A stretch of 64,000 nt of DNA, taken from NCBI RefSeq assembly GCF_002278135.3, contig NZ_CP029425.2:1054001-1118000 (forward strand), written 5' to 3'. Below, piece after piece: positions 60,573-64,000 of the stretch (position 1 is its first letter; each line of letters starts with the position of its first letter). The stretch is from Bradyrhizobium ottawaense. GTDB taxonomy: Bacteria > Pseudomonadota > Alphaproteobacteria > Rhizobiales > Xanthobacteraceae. A program made the position numbers and the translations under genes. The notes beneath the pieces are model-generated. The model was not told the origin of the DNA. It saw nothing but the letters and a program-made list of their open reading frames with translations, and made no database searches.

Positions 60573-62360
60573 TCACGAACTTCCGTTCCAGATGACTAGT
60601 TCGTGAAATATCTCGTCGGTGGCCATCTCAACGAGAGGCTTCACGTTCCCAAGAGCGACAAACATCCTCAGGAGAAGAAAAACTCTTTGACGGTCGTGAT
60701 CGTTGGGTAGTGCCTTTATAAGGAGGTCGCGAATGGCCTCGCGTGCATTTTGCAGATGCTCACCCCCGGCGTCACTCAGGTAGGTGCGGCCGAGCGGTCT
60801 CATCGCATCGTGAATCTTGAAACGATCGACACCGAAAATCTGGATTGTACCGCTTGTTCGCAATCGCCTGAATGCCGTGGCCGCGATCTCCGGCTCGAGG
60901 TCGAAGGCGCGCTTCAATACGACACTGGCTTCGGATTGAGTCAGTGGGACGTCGCTGAGACTGAGCGCCGCGACAGCGCGGCGCTCAGGGTCGTTAAATC
61001 TGTCGAAGACATCTGACAGAATAAGTTCTTGCGCAGTCTCGACAATATGGGTGCGGTCCTCAAGCGCCGCGCAGACTCGGGTGACCACCCCCTCGTAGCT
61101 TTCAGCCGCAATTTTCAGCGCATTCTGGACGTAGAGCGGCAGCCCACCAGTGATTTTCAACAAGCGCTCATAGTCTGAGAAATCCCCACGGCATCCGAGC
61201 GACGCTCCCTCGGCCGCGGCCGTCTCATTGGACCAGCCGAGAAGCAACTCCGCCTTCACGCCAAGCGTTGCCTCGATTCGGGCGATCGTTGCGCTGGGCT
61301 GGGCGAGAAGCACAAACTGCAGCTGATCGGAGGCCCCGACCAGCGAAACCAAATCCGCGGCTGCAATGCGATGCGCGTTATCCAACACCACAGTCGCGGT
61401 GAGTTTGTCCTCGGCTAGGTGGCGACCGATCGCAAACAGGATTTCGGTGCCGCTTGCGCCCGGTAACAAGATCTCGCCTAGCTTGCCGCCACGCGATCCG
61501 AAGATGCGAGCTGCAAGTTCGCGTGCGACGGCATTGGCCAGCGCAGGGCCGGATATCTCGGCAATATCGTAATATGCCAGACGGTCAGAAGTATGCAGAG
61601 CTGTCTGAGAAACCCAGGACGTCTTTCCTGCACCGGAGAGGCCGACGACGAGCCGCACGCGTTGGCCATTTGCCAGATTTGGTTCATGTTCCTGCGGACG
61701 ATATCGAAGCGGCGGAGCAGGAAAATCTTGGAGTTGGACAACAAGCTGCTCGAAGAGTGCCGGTAATTCCTCAACCGTGAACGTGTGATTGGAGCTTGGC
61801 TCAATCCCACCCGCTGCTGCCATCATCCGGCCAGCGATTTTCCAGACGAGGGTTTCTGGAGCCAATACGGAAAAAGGAAGCGTTTCGGCAGCCGCTCGGC
61901 ACGCCTCGAAACCATCCGCGATGGTCCTCCACGGCAAGGGAAGGGCTTCGTCTACCGCCGGTGATTGCGGCCAATGGAGCCTGGTGTCGGACGGCCATTC
62001 TTTACCTGTGATAAGCTTGGCAAATTCCGGCCCAGGCGCACTATTCGATACTATGACGAACTGGCATGAACCGCTCCGTCGACCTTCCTCGTGCTCCTGT
62101 CTAATAGCCGCGAACCTTGAGAGTGCGCCATCAATGTCGCTTAGAATAAGGTTAGATGCCCGAGTTTTGACTTGTAGGTAGATTCGTCTGTCAGGCTGGA
62201 CGAGTTCGACGTCTTCATCATTCTCGACGATGACATGGGTCACACCGGCCCGGGCAGCATCAAACAGACACGCGGCGGCATAGAGGTGCTGATAGAGGAA
62301 CCCGCGATGAACGGCTTCGATCCGGGCAAGTTGACGGGGATCAAGGTTGAACGTTTCCAT
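60573..62360 (-). CDS. Nuclease-STAND NTPase, candidate anti-phage defence protein
   Basis: A 595-residue protein. Residues ~15-130 resemble the Cap4/DUF4297 nuclease family: RGFLYQHLYAAACLFDAA, then VIVENDEDVELVQPDRRIYL and QVKTR, giving the D/E-x-Q-x-K (PD-(D/E)XK-like) residues Asp50, Glu52, Gln63, Lys65. Residues ~235-480 are a STAND/NACHT-type NTPase: Walker A GLSGAGKTSW (240-249), Walker B TATVVLDNAHR (Asp327), a GLPLYVQNALKIAAES motif (GxP) and a winged-helix-like end. Known relatives sense phage proteins with a long C-terminal repeat domain; here only ~100 residues follow and an IS630 lies 6 bp after the stop, so the sensor part may be missing. Function is inferred. Confidence 0.7.
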   Translation of the reverse strand: METFNLDPRQLARIEAVHRGFLYQHLYAAACLFDAARAGVTHVIVENDEDVELVQPDRRIYLQVKTRASNLILSDIDGALSRFAAIRQEHEEGRRSGSCQFVIVSNSAPGPEFAKLITGKEWPSDTRLHWPQSPAVDEALPLPWRTIADGFEACRAAAETLPFSVLAPETLVWKIAGRMMAAAGGIEPSSNHTFTVEELPALFEQLVVQLQDFPAPPLRYRPQEHEPNLANGQRVRLVVGLSGAGKTSWVSQTALHTSDRLAYYDIAEISGPALANAVARELAARIFGSRGGKLGEILLPGASGTEILFAIGRHLAEDKLTATVVLDNAHRIAAADLVSLVGASDQLQFVLLAQPSATIARIEATLGVKAELLLGWSNETAAAEGASLGCRGDFSDYERLLKITGGLPLYVQNALKIAAESYEGVVTRVCAALEDRTHIVETAQELILSDVFDRFNDPERRAVAALSLSDVPLTQSEASVVLKRAFDLEPEIAATAFRRLRTSGTIQIFGVDRFKIHDAMRPLGRTYLSDAGGEHLQNAREAIRDLLIKALPNDHDRQRVFLLLRMFVALGNVKPLVEMATDEIFHELVIWNGSS

Positions 62361-62478
62361 ATCTGGCGGTCTCGTTATGGCTCAATAAAAGCGTGCGATG
62401 GCCGCTCGCGTTCGGCGATGGGTATCCGCTCTGTCGCACCTGTCGTTGAACTGCATCATGCCTTCAATTTCTCCTGGA

Positions 62479-63033
62479 TTAGGCGCGTCGCAGCATTCGC
62501 GGGATGTGGACACGGTGAAAACCGTGGGTCTGCACTTGTCGGCGAAGTTTGGGGGTGTCATTGACGCCGAACGCAACCGCCGCCTTCAAGGGGCTGGCAA
62601 AGGTTGCGTAGAAGGTCCAGCGAGCGTCTTTCGGCAGAGGCGCGTTCTGCCGACGGTCGGTGATGACGACGTCGCGCGGGTCTTTGGTATTGCGGAAGGC
62701 ATGGAAGGTGATCCAATCGGGCCGCCTGTAACGTGCCGCCTTGCTGAAGGGCACCGACTGAACCTTCACGTCGCTTTGGTCGAGAACCCAATCGCGCTGT
62801 TCCAATATCTGCCTGACCATGTGGCCGACCATCTGCTTGACGCGGTCAACCAGAACATCTTCGCGAAACTCCTCCAGAAGCTGCTCCTCGATGCCCTCGA
62901 CGGCAGGCTTTCCGAGCTCCGAGGCCGTCTCCAAGCGAGCGATAGTGGCGGGCTTCGTAAGAAACGACCAAATCCGCTGACCGATGTCGGACTCCGAGAG
63001 CGAGGCGAATTTCTCCGGATTGTAACGAAGCAT
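62479..63033 (-). CDS. Hypothetical protein upstream of the nuclease-STAND gene
   Basis: A 184-residue protein starting MLRYNPEKFASLSESDIGQR, with VDRVKQMVGHMVRQILEQRD, RYRRPDWITFHAFRNTKD, and a C-terminal basic part (LRRQVQTHGFHRVHIPRMLR). I do not recognise a family. It has a good ribosome-binding region (AAGGAGACC eight bases before the ATG) and lies in the same direction as the nuclease-STAND gene with 118 bp between them, so the two may form an operon. A 13-bp direct repeat lies just upstream. Confidence 0.65.
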   Translation of the reverse strand: MLRYNPEKFASLSESDIGQRIWSFLTKPATIARLETASELGKPAVEGIEEQLLEEFREDVLVDRVKQMVGHMVRQILEQRDWVLDQSDVKVQSVPFSKAARYRRPDWITFHAFRNTKDPRDVVITDRRQNAPLPKDARWTFYATFASPLKAAVAFGVNDTPKLRRQVQTHGFHRVHIPRMLRRA

Positions 63034-63050
63034 GATAAAGGTCTCCTTGA

Positions 63051-63077
63051 CCGGTCATAAATGGCCGGTCATAAATG
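63051..63077. promoter_or_regulatory. Tandem 13-bp repeat, operator candidate
   Basis: CCGGTCATAAATG at 63051-63063 and 63065-63077, in the intergenic region between the leftward hypothetical/STAND genes and the rightward XRE gene, 18 bases upstream of the leftward ATG. Confidence 0.6.
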
Positions 63078-63219
63078 CCTAGTCAAGGGTACTGCACGTT
63101 GAATTGCCCAGTTTGCTGGTTTGCCGCCAGTGTGCCGCTCCGATTCCGGTCGGCTGCCTCACGCTGCCAGGCTCCCTCATGTAAATTTTGAGTCATCGAA
63201 TACACGGGATGAGGTTGAG

Positions 63220-63996
63220 ATGAGGAAGGTCGTGCCGAACGGGAAGGCGGTGAAAGCCCTGAGGGAGCAGCTTGAAAGGCTGTCGACCCAAAAGGAAATG
63301 GCGAGTGAAATCGGTGTCAGCATTCGCATGCTTCGTATGATCGAGAATGAGAATGCGCCAATTGCAGTGACAACGGCTGAACGGTTGGCAAAAGCGCTGC
63401 AAGTTCATCGTGAACGCATTATCCTTGGCTCCGAGCTTTCGGAAATGACGCCGACCGTAAGTGCGCCGGAAGTCCTTTCCGCGCTGATGGAAGATGAGGA
63501 CCGGCTCATCCCCCGCAACGACTATGACATCGCCAGTGCGACAGCGGACGAGGGCGCGCTCTATACGGAGGCGGCCCGCTCGCACGACGTGGCCTGCATT
63601 ATCGAGACAACGCTCGATGAGGAAACTGGAGCCTATGCGCAGGAGCTTTTCGATATCCTCGTTGGCTTGTCCTGGTCGCAGCGAGATATTCTCGTCGACA
63701 TTCCCCCCGCGACGGAGATCGCGGTTCGCCGGCGCCTGCGACAGCTCATCGTCCTTCTCAAGGGCAACGACATCTGGATTTATCGAACCTCGGTTCTGAG
63801 GCGATTGCCGGAGCGCTACACGGTCGCACCGCCGGACGAGCCGTTCTCCTATCAAAGCCGTCAGGTCGTAGCACTAGGGCCGCCGGGTGAATATGGCGAG
63901 ACCACCATGCGCGTGCCGATCGATCATGGGCAGCCGTTCATCCTTCCGGCATGGCGGAAGCTTCGCAAGAGCGACAACGAAACAGAGACAGCCTGA
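63220..63996 (+). CDS. XRE-family regulator with large C-terminal domain
   Basis: A 258-residue protein starting MRKVVPNGKAVKALREQLER. Residues ~8-70 are a Cro/C1 helix-turn-helix (STQKEMASEIGVSIRMLRMI, AVTTAERLAKALQVHRERII). The rest has no recognised enzyme motif: acidic segment DEDRLIPRNDYDIASATADE, helix-rich YAQELFDILVGLSWSQRDIL, RRRLRQLIVLLKGNDIWIYR, and a C-terminal strand-rich part with RLPERYTVAPPDEP. It is divergent from the hypothetical/STAND pair across 186 bp holding a tandem operator-like repeat, so it is the likely regulator of that pair. Frame complete; stop TGA at 63994. Confidence 0.85.
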   Translation: MRKVVPNGKAVKALREQLERLSTQKEMASEIGVSIRMLRMIENENAPIAVTTAERLAKALQVHRERIILGSELSEMTPTVSAPEVLSALMEDEDRLIPRNDYDIASATADEGALYTEAARSHDVACIIETTLDEETGAYAQELFDILVGLSWSQRDILVDIPPATEIAVRRRLRQLIVLLKGNDIWIYRTSVLRRLPERYTVAPPDEPFSYQSRQVVALGPPGEYGETTMRVPIDHGQPFILPAWRKLRKSDNETETA

Positions 63997-64000
63997 TGAT

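Overview
The window looks like a decayed, insertion-sequence-rich accessory region of a Bradyrhizobium-type soybean/legume symbiont, probably a symbiosis-island flank. The reasons are a type III effector of the NopD/XopD SUMO-protease type at the left edge, a tts-box-like element before a GNAT effector candidate, a NifA/sigma-54 style promoter, rhizobial small proteins (WGR domain, EthD, Omp25/31-like porin) and very many IS families typical of rhizobial islands (IS3, IS5, IS6, IS21, IS66, IS110, IS256, IS630, IS701, IS1380, two group II introns). Overall base composition is GC-rich but uneven. No rRNA, tRNA or CRISPR array was found.

Layout. 1-4.0 kb: C48 peptidase effector with internal duplications. 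4-6.6 kb: remnants (ParB-like, IS6) and small proteins. 6.7-12.6 kb: IS66 broken by an IS3 element, then a second IS3 element broken by IS630, then a second nearly identical IS630. 12.6-17.5 kb: the one clear biosynthetic operon of the window, behind a TGGCAC-N5-TTGCT promoter and a near-match NifA site. It encodes a lysine-2,3-aminomutase-like radical SAM enzyme, a gamma-glutamyltransferase homologue without signal peptide, a polytopic membrane protein and a D-Ala-D-Ala-ligase-like ATP-grasp enzyme, with overlapping or near-touching genes. 17.5-25.3 kb: more remnants and a three-level nest (IS21 inside IS3 inside a second IS3). 25.3-30.6 kb: FAD monooxygenase, dehydrogenase fragments, and a group II intron whose borders can be read exactly because it sits in the terminal repeat of an IS701 copy. 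30.6-33.2 kb: small unknowns, a truncated HNH protein and the GNAT effector candidate between two copies of an IS1380 end. 33.2-37.4 kb: IS21 (istA frameshifted), an unknown protein and a ParA ATPase. 37.8-40.0 kb: outer-membrane protein interrupted by a 5'-truncated group II intron. 40-47.1 kb: tandem tyrosine recombinases, an unknown protein, an AbiE type IV toxin-antitoxin locus with paired 23-bp inverted repeats, and a truncated kinase-like protein. 47-50 kb: XRE regulator, IS5 copy split by a 34-bp palindromic mini-insertion, and a truncated clavaminate-synthase-like oxygenase. 50-55.3 kb: the best preserved chromosomal-looking block (EthD, VOC, alpha/beta hydrolase, SDR, L,D-transpeptidase, TetR, membrane protein) with TetR-type palindromes. 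55.3-60.6 kb: intact IS110, IS5, IS701 and IS630 elements. 60.6-64 kb: a nuclease-STAND NTPase candidate defence protein, an unknown protein and a divergent XRE regulator.

How the parts act together. The only long, coherent multi-gene system with its own symbiosis-type promoter is the 12.7-17.5 kb operon; I infer that it makes or exports a small beta-amino-acid or gamma-glutamyl compound under low-oxygen, nitrogen-fixing conditions, but the product cannot be read from sequence. The AbiE locus, the kinase-like remnant and the nuclease-STAND gene are defence-type cargo lying near recombinases and IS elements. The 50-54.5 kb block is a small detoxification or catabolic set probably under TetR control.
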